A stretch of DNA of 64,000 bases from Breznakia pachnodae (GTDB taxonomy: Bacteria > Bacillota_I > Bacilli_A > Erysipelotrichales > Erysipelotrichaceae). Below are positions 8,047 to 16,884 of this stretch, piece by piece; position 1 is the first letter of the stretch, and the number at the start of each line of letters is the position of its first letter. The notes beneath the pieces are model-generated. The model saw only the letters and a program-made list of their open reading frames with translations, was not told where the DNA came from and did no database searches. The stretch covers positions 205,816 through 269,815 of the forward strand of contig NZ_JAUSUR010000007.1 of the NCBI RefSeq assembly GCF_030814225.1. Direction: 5' to 3'. The translations under genes and the position numbers were made by a program.

Positions 8047-8643
8047 TTATTTTGCTGGTGCAAGCCCTTTGATCATCATTTCTGTCCACTGGGTAGTATA
8101 CGGAACGATTCGATCATAAATTTTAGGGTTAGAGATTCCCTCAATCAACGCCTGAAAATATACCAATAAAAATTCATCCGAATATTTCAGATCCACTTTC
8201 CCTTCCTTTTTACCTCGATGAAATAAATCCAACATGATACCAAAGCTTTCCTGCGTATACTGTTTCATTATAATAGAATCACCTTGTTCATCTCTACCAG
8301 TAAAATATTCCATCAGATCCAAATAAAATCGGTGATTAATCTCTTGCAGATACTTAATCTTATTATTACTCATTGCAATGAGCGTATCTTCAAAAGACAT
8401 TCCTTTGTCCATAATTGCTTTTGTTGTATTTCCCATCAAATCAAAAAAATAACGAAAGACTTCTTTTATTAATTCTTCTTTACTTCCAAAATATTTAAAA
8501 ATTGTTGTCTTTCCTACACCAGCTATTTTCGCTATTTCATCCATTCTCACATTTGCGATTCCCTTATCTGTATTCATCATCTGAAATGTCGCTTCAATAA
8601 TTTGATGTTTCTTAACCTCTGTCCTTTTTTCAAACCCGTTCAT
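8047..8643 (-). CDS. TetR family transcriptional regulator
   Basis: A TetR helix-turn-helix occupies residues 15-60 (IANVRMDEIAKIAGVGKTTIFKYFGSKEELIKEVF is the diagnostic stretch). It is followed by an all-helical ligand-binding domain, about 198 residues in all. The start is ATG 8643, 5 bases after AGGAG. An in-frame GTG six bases earlier overlaps the ribosome site and is unlikely. It is divergent from the ABC exporter at 8972, the classic arrangement for a repressor of a drug exporter. Confidence 0.9.
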   Translation of the reverse strand: MNGFEKRTEVKKHQIIEATFQMMNTDKGIANVRMDEIAKIAGVGKTTIFKYFGSKEELIKEVFRYFFDLMGNTTKAIMDKGMSFEDTLIAMSNNKIKYLQEINHRFYLDLMEYFTGRDEQGDSIIMKQYTQESFGIMLDLFHRGKKEGKVDLKYSDEFLLVYFQALIEGISNPKIYDRIVPYTTQWTEMMIKGLAPAK

Positions 8644-8692
8644 ATTCACTCCTGCTTTCTGTACTCATCATATCACAAAAATACAAAATTAT

Positions 8693-8715
8693 GAACTATT
8701 AAATATTTTTAGTTC
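8693..8715. promoter_or_regulatory. Candidate TetR operator near the tetR promoter
   Basis: The inverted repeat GAACTA (8693-8698) / TAGTTC (8710-8715) with an 11-base AT-rich centre lies about 50 bases upstream of tetR. Its size and position fit autoregulation. No experimental basis exists in the sequence itself. Confidence 0.4.
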
Positions 8716-8775
8716 TTAACTTTATGAAATTAACAGAATTTTAACAAATTAAACACCAAAATTATCATTTTAGTA

Positions 8776-8846
8776 TTGTATCAGTATTGACTTTAGCGAA
8801 AAAGTATATATCATTAAACTTGTAAATGAACTTTGGTTTGATACAA
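8776..8846 (+). promoter_or_regulatory. Promoter of ABC exporter flanked by inverted half-sites
   Basis: A -35 box TTGACT (8787-8792) and a -10 box TATCAT (8809-8814) are 16 bases apart. The 8-base inverted repeat TTGTATCA (8776-8783) / TGATACAA (8839-8846) brackets the promoter, suggesting paired operator half-sites. About 150 bases of untranslated leader follow before the ATPase gene at 8972. Confidence 0.5.
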
Positions 8847-8971
8847 GGGGATAAAAGGAAAAATAGATGGAAGATAGCTAAATCCTTATATTTATTTCTC
8901 TACGATTTGAACGTTGTCTTAGAACTGGAAAGCACGTTACAACTTAACTATAAAAAAGGAGTATCAGTGTT

Positions 8972-9853
8972 ATGGAAATTATTAAAGTAAAAGGTTTACA
9001 AAAAAAATTCGGTAAATTTACTGCTCTGCATGATGTATCACTAAGTGTTAATGCAGGTGAAGTTGTTGGTTTCATCGGACCTAATGGGTCTGGTAAATCA
9101 ACAACCATTCGTGTTTTGCTGGGAATCATTAATCGTAATGGTGGAAGTGCAGAAATCTTTGGAAAAGATGTCTGGAGCGACAGTCTGGAAATTCATAAAC
9201 GAGTTTCTTATGTTCCTGGAGATGTTGCTCTATGGGGAAATTTAAGTGGTGGAGAAATTATTGATTTGTTCATAAAACTTCACGGTGGTGGAGATAAAGC
9301 AAAACGTGATTATCTGATTGAACGTTTTGAACTAGATCCAAAGAAAAAAGCAAAAACTTATTCAAAAGGAAATCGTCAAAAGGTTGGATTAATTGCAGCC
9401 CTCAGTGTTGATTCTGATTTATATATATTTGATGAACCAACATCAGGGTTAGACCCCTTAATGGAAGCTGTATTCCAGGAAGAAATTGAAAAAATAAAAG
9501 ATGCTGGAAAAGCAATTTTGCTTTCTTCACATATTTTAAGTGAAGTAGAACGTCTTGCTGATAAGGTTGCAATTATTCGTCAGGGTAGAGTCGTAGAAAC
9601 TGGAACACTAGATGAATTACGTCATTTAACTCGTTCAACAGTTACTTTGGTTACTGAAAAAGATGTATCGGCAATTTCATCAGTGGATGGAGTTTATGAT
9701 TTTGTATTGAATGGTGAACAAGCTACCTTCTCTGCTGATAATCAGCATATGAATACTATTATGAGTGAAGCAGTCAAATTAGGTGTAAAAAAATTTGAAT
9801 CCGTGCCTCCAACCCTAGAAGATTTATTCATGCGTCATTACACAGGACAATAA
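8972..9853 (+). CDS. ABC transporter ATP-binding protein
   Basis: The 293-residue ATPase has Walker A GPNGSGKST, a variant signature YSKGNRQKVG, Walker B LYIFDEP with the SGLDP loop, and the H-loop SSHIL. The C-terminal 70 residues form the extension of drug-exporter ATPases. It partners the permease gene 10 bases downstream, in an operon divergent from tetR. Family knowledge points to export of antibiotics or other amphipathic compounds. It starts behind AAAGGAG. Confidence 0.9.
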   Translation: MEIIKVKGLQKKFGKFTALHDVSLSVNAGEVVGFIGPNGSGKSTTIRVLLGIINRNGGSAEIFGKDVWSDSLEIHKRVSYVPGDVALWGNLSGGEIIDLFIKLHGGGDKAKRDYLIERFELDPKKKAKTYSKGNRQKVGLIAALSVDSDLYIFDEPTSGLDPLMEAVFQEEIEKIKDAGKAILLSSHILSEVERLADKVAIIRQGRVVETGTLDELRHLTRSTVTLVTEKDVSAISSVDGVYDFVLNGEQATFSADNQHMNTIMSEAVKLGVKKFESVPPTLEDLFMRHYTGQ

Positions 9854-9863
9854 CTGTGGAGGT

Positions 9864-11483
9864 ATGATGATGAAAGAAAAATTTTCGCTTTGGAATGTAT
9901 TATTCATTCAGTATCTAAAACGTGATTGGAAGAAAATCATTGTTTGGATTATTGGAATCAGTATATTTGCAGCTGGCTTTGTCCCAGCATTTGAAGAAAT
10001 TGGAATGGGTCAGGGGTTAGCTGGTATGTATGAGACCATGCAAAACCCAGCAATGATTTCAATGGTTGGTCCTACTCCAATCACAAATGCACTTGATTAT
10101 ACATTAGGTGCAATGTATTCAAATGAAATGCTGTTGTTTTGCGGAATCTTCGCAATGATTATCTCAGCATTACATGTTATTTCTCACACCAGAAAAGAAG
10201 AAGACTTGGGTCTTAGCGAACTTATACGTTCCTTTCAAGTAGGACGTCAGGCAAACTCATTAGCTGTTATCATTGAAACCATACTAATTAATATTGTATT
10301 AGCAATCGTAATTGGTGGAACCATGGTAAGCTTTGGTGTTGAATCTGTCACAAGTGATGGAACGTTCCTCTTTGGAGCATCCATTGGATTAGCAGGTATC
10401 ATCGGAGCTGTACTAGGATTGGTTATGGCGCAAATCATGCCTTCAAGTTCTGGAGCTACTGCAACAACCCTCAGTCTGATTGGTTTACTATATGTAATTC
10501 GTGCAGGAAGTGATATTTCAAATATTGATTTATCAATGTTGAACCCTATGGGATGGACGTATCTCACATTTCCTTTTACTGAGAACAACTGGATACCACT
10601 TATTTATGGAGTTATCTTCTGTGGTATCGTGGTAGTGATTGCTTTTGTGTTAGAAGGCAAACGTGATATGGGAGCTGGTTACCTTCCTGAAAGGGAAGGT
10701 CGTGCAACTGCCAAACAATCTTTACTATCCGTTCCTGGTCTACTATTCAAACTAAATAAAGGAACTATTATTGCATGGCTAATTGCCTTTGTTGTTTTAG
10801 GTGCTGCTTATGGATCAATTTATGGTGATATGCAGGCTTTCTTGGAAAGTAATGATTTAATGAAACAAATGTTTGCTGCTGGAGGAGTTTCACTTGAATC
10901 ATCCTTTACGTCAACAATTATGATGATCATGGTTGGTTTAGCAGCAATCTTGCCAGTTGCAGTCATAAATAAATTGTTTACAGAAGAAAACAGACTACAT
11001 CTAAGCCAAATTTACTCAACCAAAGTAACACGTTCACAAATGTATTGGACAACCGTTGCTATTGCAGTAATTGCAGGACTTATAAGTATCCTATTTGGTG
11101 CTGGTGGTCTAGGTGGAGCAGCAATCACAGCATTAAGTGGTGATTCATCATTAAGTATGCTTGATTTCTTAGTGGCAGGAATGAACTTCTTACCAGCTGT
11201 TTTATTCTTTACTGGTTTAGCAGCACTTGTACTTGGATGGTTGCCAAGATTTGGAAAAGCAGTTTATGGTTATCTAGGGTATTGTATTGCCATTAATTAC
11301 TTTGGAGGAATATTAAATCTTCCTGATTGGTTTTCTAAAACTGCAATCATGAGTTGGATTCCTCGAATGCCTATGGATGACTTCGATGCAGTGGTCTTTA
11401 TTGTTATTACTGCTATTAGCATTGTATTCATGATTGTTGGATACATTGGATATAAAAAACGCGACTTACTAGAAGGCGCTTAA
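9864..11483 (+). CDS. Large ABC permease, polyketide-antibiotic exporter type
   Basis: The 539-residue membrane protein has about 12 helices in two similar halves. The basic start (QYLKRDWKKIIVWIIGISIF) is mirrored after residue 290 by a second start (LLFKLNKGTIIAWLIAFVVL). This doubled ABC-2 layout matches the family annotated as exporters of polyketide antibiotics. It can form the pore as a single chain with two copies of the upstream ATPase. The gene has GGAGG before the ATG and a strong terminator at 11490. I prefer the second Met (9867) or the first equally. Confidence 0.82.
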   Translation: MMMKEKFSLWNVLFIQYLKRDWKKIIVWIIGISIFAAGFVPAFEEIGMGQGLAGMYETMQNPAMISMVGPTPITNALDYTLGAMYSNEMLLFCGIFAMIISALHVISHTRKEEDLGLSELIRSFQVGRQANSLAVIIETILINIVLAIVIGGTMVSFGVESVTSDGTFLFGASIGLAGIIGAVLGLVMAQIMPSSSGATATTLSLIGLLYVIRAGSDISNIDLSMLNPMGWTYLTFPFTENNWIPLIYGVIFCGIVVVIAFVLEGKRDMGAGYLPEREGRATAKQSLLSVPGLLFKLNKGTIIAWLIAFVVLGAAYGSIYGDMQAFLESNDLMKQMFAAGGVSLESSFTSTIMMIMVGLAAILPVAVINKLFTEENRLHLSQIYSTKVTRSQMYWTTVAIAVIAGLISILFGAGGLGGAAITALSGDSSLSMLDFLVAGMNFLPAVLFFTGLAALVLGWLPRFGKAVYGYLGYCIAINYFGGILNLPDWFSKTAIMSWIPRMPMDDFDAVVFIVITAISIVFMIVGYIGYKKRDLLEGA

Positions 11484-11489
11484 TATAAT

Positions 11490-11524
11490 AAAAGCAAAAG
11501 ATAATCATGTCTTTTGCTTTTTTC
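11490..11524. terminator. Bidirectional terminator
   Basis: AAAAGCAAAAGA (11490-11501) and TCTTTTGCTTTT (11510-11521) form a perfect 12-base stem with an 8-base loop, between the convergent permease and 78-codon genes. Confidence 0.88.
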
Positions 11525-11528
11525 ATTT

Positions 11529-11765
11529 CTATTTTGATACATGTTGTGAACCAAATTGGTCCATAATTGCTTTCACTTCTGCTTTCTTGTCATCTTCTAA
11601 TGCATCAATAATTTTTGGTGTCACTTCATTAAGAAACTCATTATTGAATGTCCCATCATTTTGACGTTGAAAGCATTCTTCTAGTAACTTCTTCACTTCT
11701 TCCACTTTATCAGGTTTTGCAAATCCTACAATAAAGTCAAAGAATTGTTGTTGTCCTGGATTCAT
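11529..11765 (-). CDS. Hypothetical small helical protein
   Basis: This is a 78-residue, acidic, largely helical soluble protein with no signal peptide or cysteines. It starts with ATG behind AGGAGG, which makes it credible as a gene. I do not recognise the family. It lies in the same direction as the 236-residue hypothetical gene at 11822 (56 bases upstream) and may be co-transcribed with it. Confidence 0.6.
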   Translation of the reverse strand: MNPGQQQFFDFIVGFAKPDKVEEVKKLLEECFQRQNDGTFNNEFLNEVTPKIIDALEDDKKAEVKAIMDQFGSQHVSK

Positions 11766-11821
11766 GTGTGCTCCTCCTATTCTGCTACTATCATTCTACT
11801 ACTTCGACAGTCAACAAACTA

Positions 11822-12529
11822 CTATTTTACAACCGTCCATTCATCAATTGTTTTACCATCTTTATCAACTAACTCCAACCAGCTATTTGTACCAGCAAAG
11901 TATAGAAATAATCCAATTTCATTTACACTTTTTAAAACAATATCCTTAGTTGTCACAAAGTTTTCAAACGCATCTTTATGTTCTTCCCTTAATGTATTTC
12001 CCATCTTTGCAGACAAACCCACTGAACCATCTTTATTAAGTGGTGCTTCTTTCATCATTGTTGCTCCAGCCTTTAACAGCATTTCATTTCGTTTCTGCCA
12101 AATTACAGTTGCTTTACTTTCTCTTGCATCAACATAAAACTCAATTTGACTTACTTCTTTACTCCAGCGATGTTGAGCTTTTGCTGGTTTGCGTTTTTCC
12201 TTCTTTTGCATCACATAGCCAAATGCATCTAATATTGCCAGTATCTCATTTTCAACATCTGATCCTGCCTGATTATTTTCTAATGTATCTTTCATTTCAT
12301 CTTCACTTATTCCATAGGGCATAACAATCGCAATAGCTTTATCATATTGATTATTATCTTCTAAATCGTTCATGTTATCTACATACTTCACAAAGCGACG
12401 ATCTTTCATTAAGATATATAACTCATTGTCTTTTATGTTTTTAACACTCTTTAATATTTTCACAATTGCATGTTGTGATGAGATTAATATTTTACTATCA
12501 TCTATCATTACTTCTAATTTAAGTTCCAT
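11822..12529 (-). CDS. Hypothetical protein, two-part layout
   Basis: I place the start at ATG 12529, which has GAGGAAT at proper spacing, giving 235 residues. An upstream ATG at 12535 overlaps that site. The N-terminal 70 residues look like a small alpha/beta domain. A basic linker follows (KKEKRKPAKAQHR, about residue 110), then a C-terminal domain of about 115 residues rich in beta strands (SQIEFYVDARESKATVIWQ). I recognise no family. The linker suggests two separately folded domains. Confidence 0.55.
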   Translation of the reverse strand: MELKLEVMIDDSKILISSQHAIVKILKSVKNIKDNELYILMKDRRFVKYVDNMNDLEDNNQYDKAIAIVMPYGISEDEMKDTLENNQAGSDVENEILAILDAFGYVMQKKEKRKPAKAQHRWSKEVSQIEFYVDARESKATVIWQKRNEMLLKAGATMMKEAPLNKDGSVGLSAKMGNTLREEHKDAFENFVTTKDIVLKSVNEIGLFLYFAGTNSWLELVDKDGKTIDEWTVVK

Positions 12530-12671
12530 AACCATTCCTCTTCCTTGTATATCTCTAATCTATCATAACTATAGATTGATGTCATTTAACTTACTTCAAT
12601 TTAGTGATGTTTTCTTGTTGTGATATTATTATTTTTTTGTTACAATATACAAACCAAATAAGAGGTAATTT

Positions 12672-13169
12672 ATGCAACAAAGTGCACCAACAAATGAACA
12701 AATATCACAATGGAAGAAAGTATGGAGTCAATACAAAGATCGTTTAAAGCCTAATCGTAAAAGTGGACAGGACGTAATTGACTATCTTTTCTCTAGATAT
12801 CCATTAACTGAAGTAGATGATGAAGCATTAAAAGAAGTTGTTACAAGCAATATTATGTGCAATGAAGTATATAAAGAAAAACTACCAGATGGTCAACAAC
12901 CTTCTCCACGTGTTTTCTACTTAGATAACATTGGACATGGTAAACATATCTACAAACAACAAGACCCAATGTATAAGGACACTAAAATATTCATTGGAGT
13001 AGATACTGTTTCTGGTCATTTCCATATCGAAGGAAGCAGTCTTTTATGGGATGAAGTATGTGCATATCAAGGTGTAGATGAATACGATATTCAAAATTTC
13101 TATTATGTTGCAGAATATATCAGTTGTTTAAAACGATTTGATTTACTAAATTCAATATTAAATTCGTAA
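12672..13169 (+). CDS. Hypothetical protein
   Basis: This 165-residue soluble protein starts at ATG 12672 behind AAGAGG. It is rich in aromatic residues in its second half (FYLDNIGHGKHIYKQQ and VAEYISCLKRF), with two cysteines. No known motif, signal peptide or membrane segment was found. It stands alone, divergent from the hypothetical gene at 11822. I make no function call. Confidence 0.55.
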   Translation: MQQSAPTNEQISQWKKVWSQYKDRLKPNRKSGQDVIDYLFSRYPLTEVDDEALKEVVTSNIMCNEVYKEKLPDGQQPSPRVFYLDNIGHGKHIYKQQDPMYKDTKIFIGVDTVSGHFHIEGSSLLWDEVCAYQGVDEYDIQNFYYVAEYISCLKRFDLLNSILNS

Positions 13170-13237
13170 ACTATTAATCCTTCATATCATTTTCAATATA
13201 TCATTGATATAATGAACGTAATATGGAGGATTTTATT

Positions 13238-13654
13238 ATGTTTAGTATTTCACTTAATTTCAATGGAAACTGTAAAGACGCTATTACCTTTTATGCAAAA
13301 GTATTTAAACAGGAAACACCAACCTTCCTGACTTATGGAGAATTGGATACTTCTTTTGATCCTAATGTTCAGATGTCTGAAGAAGGAAAGAATCGTATTG
13401 CAAATGTTCAGTTAAATATTGGTGGAACGATTGTTACATTCTGTGATATGCCAGATAACTTTGAGTTTATCAACGGAAACAATCTAACCTTGTGTGTTGG
13501 CTTTTCTGACTTTGCAGAGGCTACAAGAGTATTTAACGAATTAACAGAAAATGGTGGTATGGTATTTGTTCCACTAACACAGGAAAATCCAGCTTACAGT
13601 CTGTTAGCTGATCAGTTTGGTATCAACTGGAATATATCATGCATTGATATGTAG
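13238..13654 (+). CDS. VOC/PhnB-like (glyoxalase-fold) protein
   Basis: Starting at ATG 13238 behind GGAGG (an upstream ATG overlaps that site), the 138-residue protein begins MFSISLNFNGNCKDAITFYAKVF, the standard opening of PhnB-like glyoxalase-fold proteins. It continues with the ANVQLNIGGTIVTFCD strand pattern and ends QFGINWNISC. Members bind small ligands or metals and act as dioxygenases, isomerases or resistance proteins. The substrate is unknown. A related two-domain protein is encoded at 17830. Confidence 0.8.
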   Translation: MFSISLNFNGNCKDAITFYAKVFKQETPTFLTYGELDTSFDPNVQMSEEGKNRIANVQLNIGGTIVTFCDMPDNFEFINGNNLTLCVGFSDFAEATRVFNELTENGGMVFVPLTQENPAYSLLADQFGINWNISCIDM

Positions 13655-13746
13655 AAACTTATCTTTGGATAAGTTTTTTTCTGGTTACCTTAGTATCAAA
13701 TCTCTATCAAAACTCTTATAATAGGAGAAAGGAAAGGAGATTGTTT

Positions 13747-14106
13747 ATGTTAAAAAAGACAGATGAAAAAATCAACAAATTATACGTATCATTAGATAAG
13801 TCACAACAAGAAATTATGGATACACTAATCATTCTTCTACAGGAATTACCTTATGAGGTGGAAGGTGAATGGAAATGGAACGCACCTAATTATACCTATC
13901 AAAAGAAACTATTTGCTTATATCAATACAGCAAAAAATCATGTAACTTTTGGATTTCATGATGGATATCGTTTAGATGAATATGATGAACATCATATCTT
14001 ACAAGGAAGCGGAAAGAATCTTCGTTATATAAATATTACAGATGCAAAAATGATTCCTAAAAATGAGTTGTTAGCACTTGCTACAAAAGCAATTGAGATT
14101 CGATAA
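13747..14106 (+). CDS. DUF1801 family protein (first of a pair)
   Basis: The start is ATG 13747, preceded by AAAGGAG. The longer frame begins at a TTG overlapping that site. The 119-residue protein shows the DUF1801/YdhG-like pattern: a helical N-terminus, then WKWNAPNYTYQKKLFAYINTAKNHVTFGFHDG. The family is small, cytosolic and of uncertain function (a frataxin-like iron role has been proposed for some). Its stop codon is two bases before the start of a second family member. Confidence 0.72.
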   Translation: MLKKTDEKINKLYVSLDKSQQEIMDTLIILLQELPYEVEGEWKWNAPNYTYQKKLFAYINTAKNHVTFGFHDGYRLDEYDEHHILQGSGKNLRYINITDAKMIPKNELLALATKAIEIR

Positions 14107-14107
14107 A

Positions 14108-14527
14108 ATGGCTGAAGCAAAAATGAAAATAACATCCTATGATGTTAATGCCTATTTAGAATCAATTGAAAATCCCAAGAAAAAAGAAGATGCAAGAAAG
14201 TTATTTGATATCTTCAAAGAAGTATCACAATATACTCCTGCTATCTGGGCAAATAAAGTTGTTGGATTTGGTAATCTTCATTATCGATATAAAACTGGAC
14301 ATGAAGGTGATATGCCATATTCTGCATTCGCCATTCAAAAAGCAAGAATTACTTTATATCTATGGATTGATGAAGATAAAAGAAAACCACTATTTGATAA
14401 TCTTGGAAAATATAAAGTAGCCAAATCTTGCATTTACATCAATAAATTAGATGATATCAATATTAATACTTTAAAAGAAATAATTAAACTAAATGAAAAA
14501 GGATTAAACGATAGTTTTCCAAAGTAA
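14108..14527 (+). CDS. DUF1801 family protein (second of a pair)
   Basis: The start ATG 14108 follows the previous stop by one base with no strong ribosome site, so translation is probably by re-initiation. The 139-residue protein carries the DUF1801 pattern with the FGNLHYRYKTGHEGDMPYSAF segment and the YLWIDED strand. It is only distantly similar to its neighbour, which suggests an old duplication. A terminator follows at 14531. The biochemical role is unknown. Confidence 0.72.
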   Translation: MAEAKMKITSYDVNAYLESIENPKKKEDARKLFDIFKEVSQYTPAIWANKVVGFGNLHYRYKTGHEGDMPYSAFAIQKARITLYLWIDEDKRKPLFDNLGKYKVAKSCIYINKLDDININTLKEIIKLNEKGLNDSFPK

Positions 14528-14530
14528 AGG

Positions 14531-14564
14531 AATCGATTCCACAAAATGTGAGTCGATTTTTTTT
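14531..14564 (+). terminator. Terminator after DUF1801 pair
   Basis: AATCGATTCCACA and TGTGAGTCGATT pair with one or two mismatches around AAA, followed by a run of eight T's. Confidence 0.8.
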
Positions 14565-14683
14565 GCCCTAACCATACACAAGTATATCCTCCATCAATTG
14601 ACAGAATTACACCTAATCCTGAAGGCACTACTGTTGCATCTACTATCTTGTTTTTTAATACATTGTTAAAAAACATATATTTT

Positions 14684-14717
14684 ACTATTGACAATAGTGT
14701 GTGTAGCACAGTATAAT
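14684..14717 (+). promoter_or_regulatory. PadR operon promoter with overlapping palindrome
   Basis: A consensus -35 box TTGACA (14688-14693) and a -10 box TATAAT (14712-14717) are 18 bases apart. The -35 box lies inside the palindrome ACTATTG-A-CAATAGT (14684-14698). A repressor bound there would exclude RNA polymerase. PadR, the first gene, is the natural candidate. Confidence 0.7.
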
Positions 14718-14735
14718 ATGGGTGAGGTGATAAAC

Positions 14736-15083
14736 ATGCCAGAAAAAGAACAATTAAATAGTTTTCTAGTTGAGCTAAGACGAGGTAGTTTGATCTTAGC
14801 AGTACTAGGAAGTTTGAAACAACCACATTATGGTTACTCACTATTACAGACAATGAAGGATCACGATATAGAAATTGAAGCCAATACACTATACCCTCTG
14901 CTTCGTCGTTTAGATAAACAAGGTTTACTAAATAGTGAATGGGATACAAATGAAAGCAGACCAAGAAAGTATTACACAATCAGTAAGCAGGGTGAATCAC
15001 TGCTCAAAGAATTATTAGTAGAATGGGGAAAGATGCAAGACAGCATTGAATCAATTTGTAAGGAGGATATGAACCATGGATAA
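14736..15083 (+). CDS. PadR family transcriptional regulator
   Basis: Starting at ATG 14736 behind GAGGTG, the 115-residue protein has the PadR winged-helix pattern: RRGSLILAVLGSLKQPHYGYSLL, then IEANTLYPLLRRLDKQGLL and RPRKYYTISKQG. A helical C-terminus forms the dimer interface. PadR proteins repress envelope-stress and membrane-protein operons, often their own. It overlaps the HAAS-domain gene by 8 bases. The longer frame would start inside its promoter. Confidence 0.92.
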   Translation: MPEKEQLNSFLVELRRGSLILAVLGSLKQPHYGYSLLQTMKDHDIEIEANTLYPLLRRLDKQGLLNSEWDTNESRPRKYYTISKQGESLLKELLVEWGKMQDSIESICKEDMNHG

Positions 15084-16101
15084 AATTATTAATAAATACG
15101 TTTACGATGTAACACGTAGATTACCTGAGAAAGACCGCTTAGAAGTAGAAGAAGAATTAAAAGCAAATATTTATGATATGCTTAGTGACAATCCTGATGA
15201 AGCAGAAGTCAAAGCAGTGCTACAAGAGTTAGGACATCCTTCGAAGCTAGCTGAACAATATCGCCAAAATCCAAGATATTTAATTTCACCAGCAATGTAT
15301 GATCAATATATTCAAATTTTAAAATGGCTATTGCCACTTGTTGGTGGAATTCTAGCAGCATTAGGATTTATCCTTGGTAGTTTAGATGTTATAAGCGCCG
15401 CAAGTGGTACTGTTGATATCAAAGACATTTTAAAAGAATCAATTTCTCAAGGAATTAGCATGGGAATATCAGGAGCATTCCAAGCTTTATTTTGGACAAC
15501 ACTAGGGTTTGTAATCGCAGAACGTTCTGGATATCAGCAAAAAATTGCGAAAGAATGGAAAATCGAAGATATTCCTGAAATCCCTAAAAATGACAAAGAT
15601 AAAATTTCATTATCTGAAACAATTATAGAAATGGCATTATCAGTAGTATTTACTGTTATTGGAATATTAATCTGTAGTGGAATCATTCCAGTTGCCTTCT
15701 CTTTTGCACACAATGGAAGATTTGTTCAAGAAGTGTTCAATACAAGTTTCCTACAAACTTGTGTACCAATATTCATCATTATTCTTGCATTCTCAATGCT
15801 TGAATATATTAGTAAATTAGTATATCGCAGATGGCACCCAATGGTGTGTACTGGAGTTATCATTAGTAATATCGTTAGTGCTGGTGGATTCATTTACCTA
15901 TTAACAAGACCAAATATCTTCAGCAGAGAATTCTTAAACTTTGTAGAAACAAATGATTGGGGAAGTCATGATATCATGCAATTCTTTGGTACTGGTGGAA
16001 GTAATCCTGTAATTATTACAATCATAATTATTATAGTAGTAGTAACTGTAGCAACAAGTGCTCATGCACTATACAAAACAATAAGAGCAAACGCCAGATA
16101 A
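15076..16101 (+). CDS. HAAS/DUF1700-domain membrane protein
   Basis: The 341-residue protein has a soluble helical N-terminus (residues 1-75: RRLPEKDRLEVEEELKANIYDML, then VLQELGHPSKLAEQYR). This is the HAAS/DUF1700 signature found in proteins encoded beside PadR. It is followed by about six membrane segments between residues 80 and 335. The domain is thought to link membrane signals to the PadR partner. The 8-base overlap with padR indicates coupled synthesis. What it senses is not known. Confidence 0.85.
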   Translation: MDKIINKYVYDVTRRLPEKDRLEVEEELKANIYDMLSDNPDEAEVKAVLQELGHPSKLAEQYRQNPRYLISPAMYDQYIQILKWLLPLVGGILAALGFILGSLDVISAASGTVDIKDILKESISQGISMGISGAFQALFWTTLGFVIAERSGYQQKIAKEWKIEDIPEIPKNDKDKISLSETIIEMALSVVFTVIGILICSGIIPVAFSFAHNGRFVQEVFNTSFLQTCVPIFIIILAFSMLEYISKLVYRRWHPMVCTGVIISNIVSAGGFIYLLTRPNIFSREFLNFVETNDWGSHDIMQFFGTGGSNPVIITIIIIIVVVTVATSAHALYKTIRANAR

Positions 16102-16104
16102 TAT

Positions 16105-16137
16105 AAAAGCAATAATCGTGTGTGATTATTGCTTTTT
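16105..16137. terminator. Bidirectional terminator
   Basis: AAAAGCAATAATC (16105-16117) pairs with GATTATTGCTTTTT (16124-16137). The stem covers the stop codon of the convergent HEAT-repeat gene at 16126. Confidence 0.85.
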
Positions 16138-16755
16138 CATTAGCAACCCATTCTTAGTGACTAATTTATATACTTGAAGAATTCTTTTATTATTTAAATC
16201 CCACAAACTGATTTCATCAATGATTAATTGAGGATGCTTCTTACTAATATCTCTTAGTGCATTCCCTGCTGACTTACGCACATATTCACTTTCATCATCT
16301 TTTAATGGTGATAAGTAATTTACTGCTTTTTGTGGATGTTCTTTGAAGTGTGGTCGAGAGGTCCATATTCGCAAACCTTCACTAACTGCTCTTCGCACAT
16401 TAGCTACAGGTGATTGTAACCATTCTTCAATATAAGGAATGGCTTTTTCATAACCTGTTTTACTACAAAAGTAATCAAATGCCATAGCTAAAATTTCTTG
16501 CACTCTCCAATTATCATCTTTACTTACTTCATCCTTCAAAAACAGCAAACATGATAGATTATCAATTGAAAGATAACCAAGAAGAAATACTGCCAGTGAA
16601 CGTTCCTGATAGGCATTTGAAGAATATAGTTCATATGCAAGTTTTTTACTCTCAACTGCATCCATCGATTTATATAATTCAATCGATACTTCCTTAATTA
16701 CTTTAAATCCTCCTTCAATGTTTAGTATTGTATCTTTAACTTCCTTATATTCCAT
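16126..16755 (-). CDS. HEAT-repeat DNA alkylation repair protein (AlkC/AlkD-like)
   Basis: The 209-residue all-helical protein has HEAT-like repeats. The stretch VRRAVSEGLRIWTSRPHF, followed by LSPLKDDESEYVRKSAGNALRDISKKHP, is typical of AlkC/AlkD-superfamily glycosylases that excise N3- and N7-alkylpurines. It is a little shorter than the usual 220-235 residues. It is divergent from an alkyltransferase-like gene at 16885, and the pairing supports a role in alkylation damage. The exact subfamily and activity are not certain. Confidence 0.72.
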   Translation of the reverse strand: MEYKEVKDTILNIEGGFKVIKEVSIELYKSMDAVESKKLAYELYSSNAYQERSLAVFLLGYLSIDNLSCLLFLKDEVSKDDNWRVQEILAMAFDYFCSKTGYEKAIPYIEEWLQSPVANVRRAVSEGLRIWTSRPHFKEHPQKAVNYLSPLKDDESEYVRKSAGNALRDISKKHPQLIIDEISLWDLNNKRILQVYKLVTKNGLLMKKQ

Positions 16756-16884
16756 CGCCTTACCTCTTTTAACATATCTATCATATCATACTATAATTTA
16801 CTTTAATAATTAGTAAAATAATTAAAACTGTCTCATTGAATTATAGTTTAAAACCCTCTATGATTGAAGTAGGAGGTACTACTT

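Noticed and set aside
7995..8063. 23-residue N-terminal extension of the amidohydrolase
   Set aside because: It overlaps the end of tetR and lacks a ribosome site, while ATG 7994 has AGGAG and matches the family N-terminus.
8866..8880. Tiny ORF (Met-Glu-Asp-Ser) in the leader of the ABC exporter
   Set aside because: It has a weak AAAGGA site but only four codons. No stalling motif or alternative hairpins were found to support an attenuation role.
14434..14979. Long minus-strand open frame opposite the DUF1801 and PadR genes
   Set aside because: It overlaps two well-supported genes, a terminator and a promoter on the other strand, has no ribosome site and resembles no protein family.
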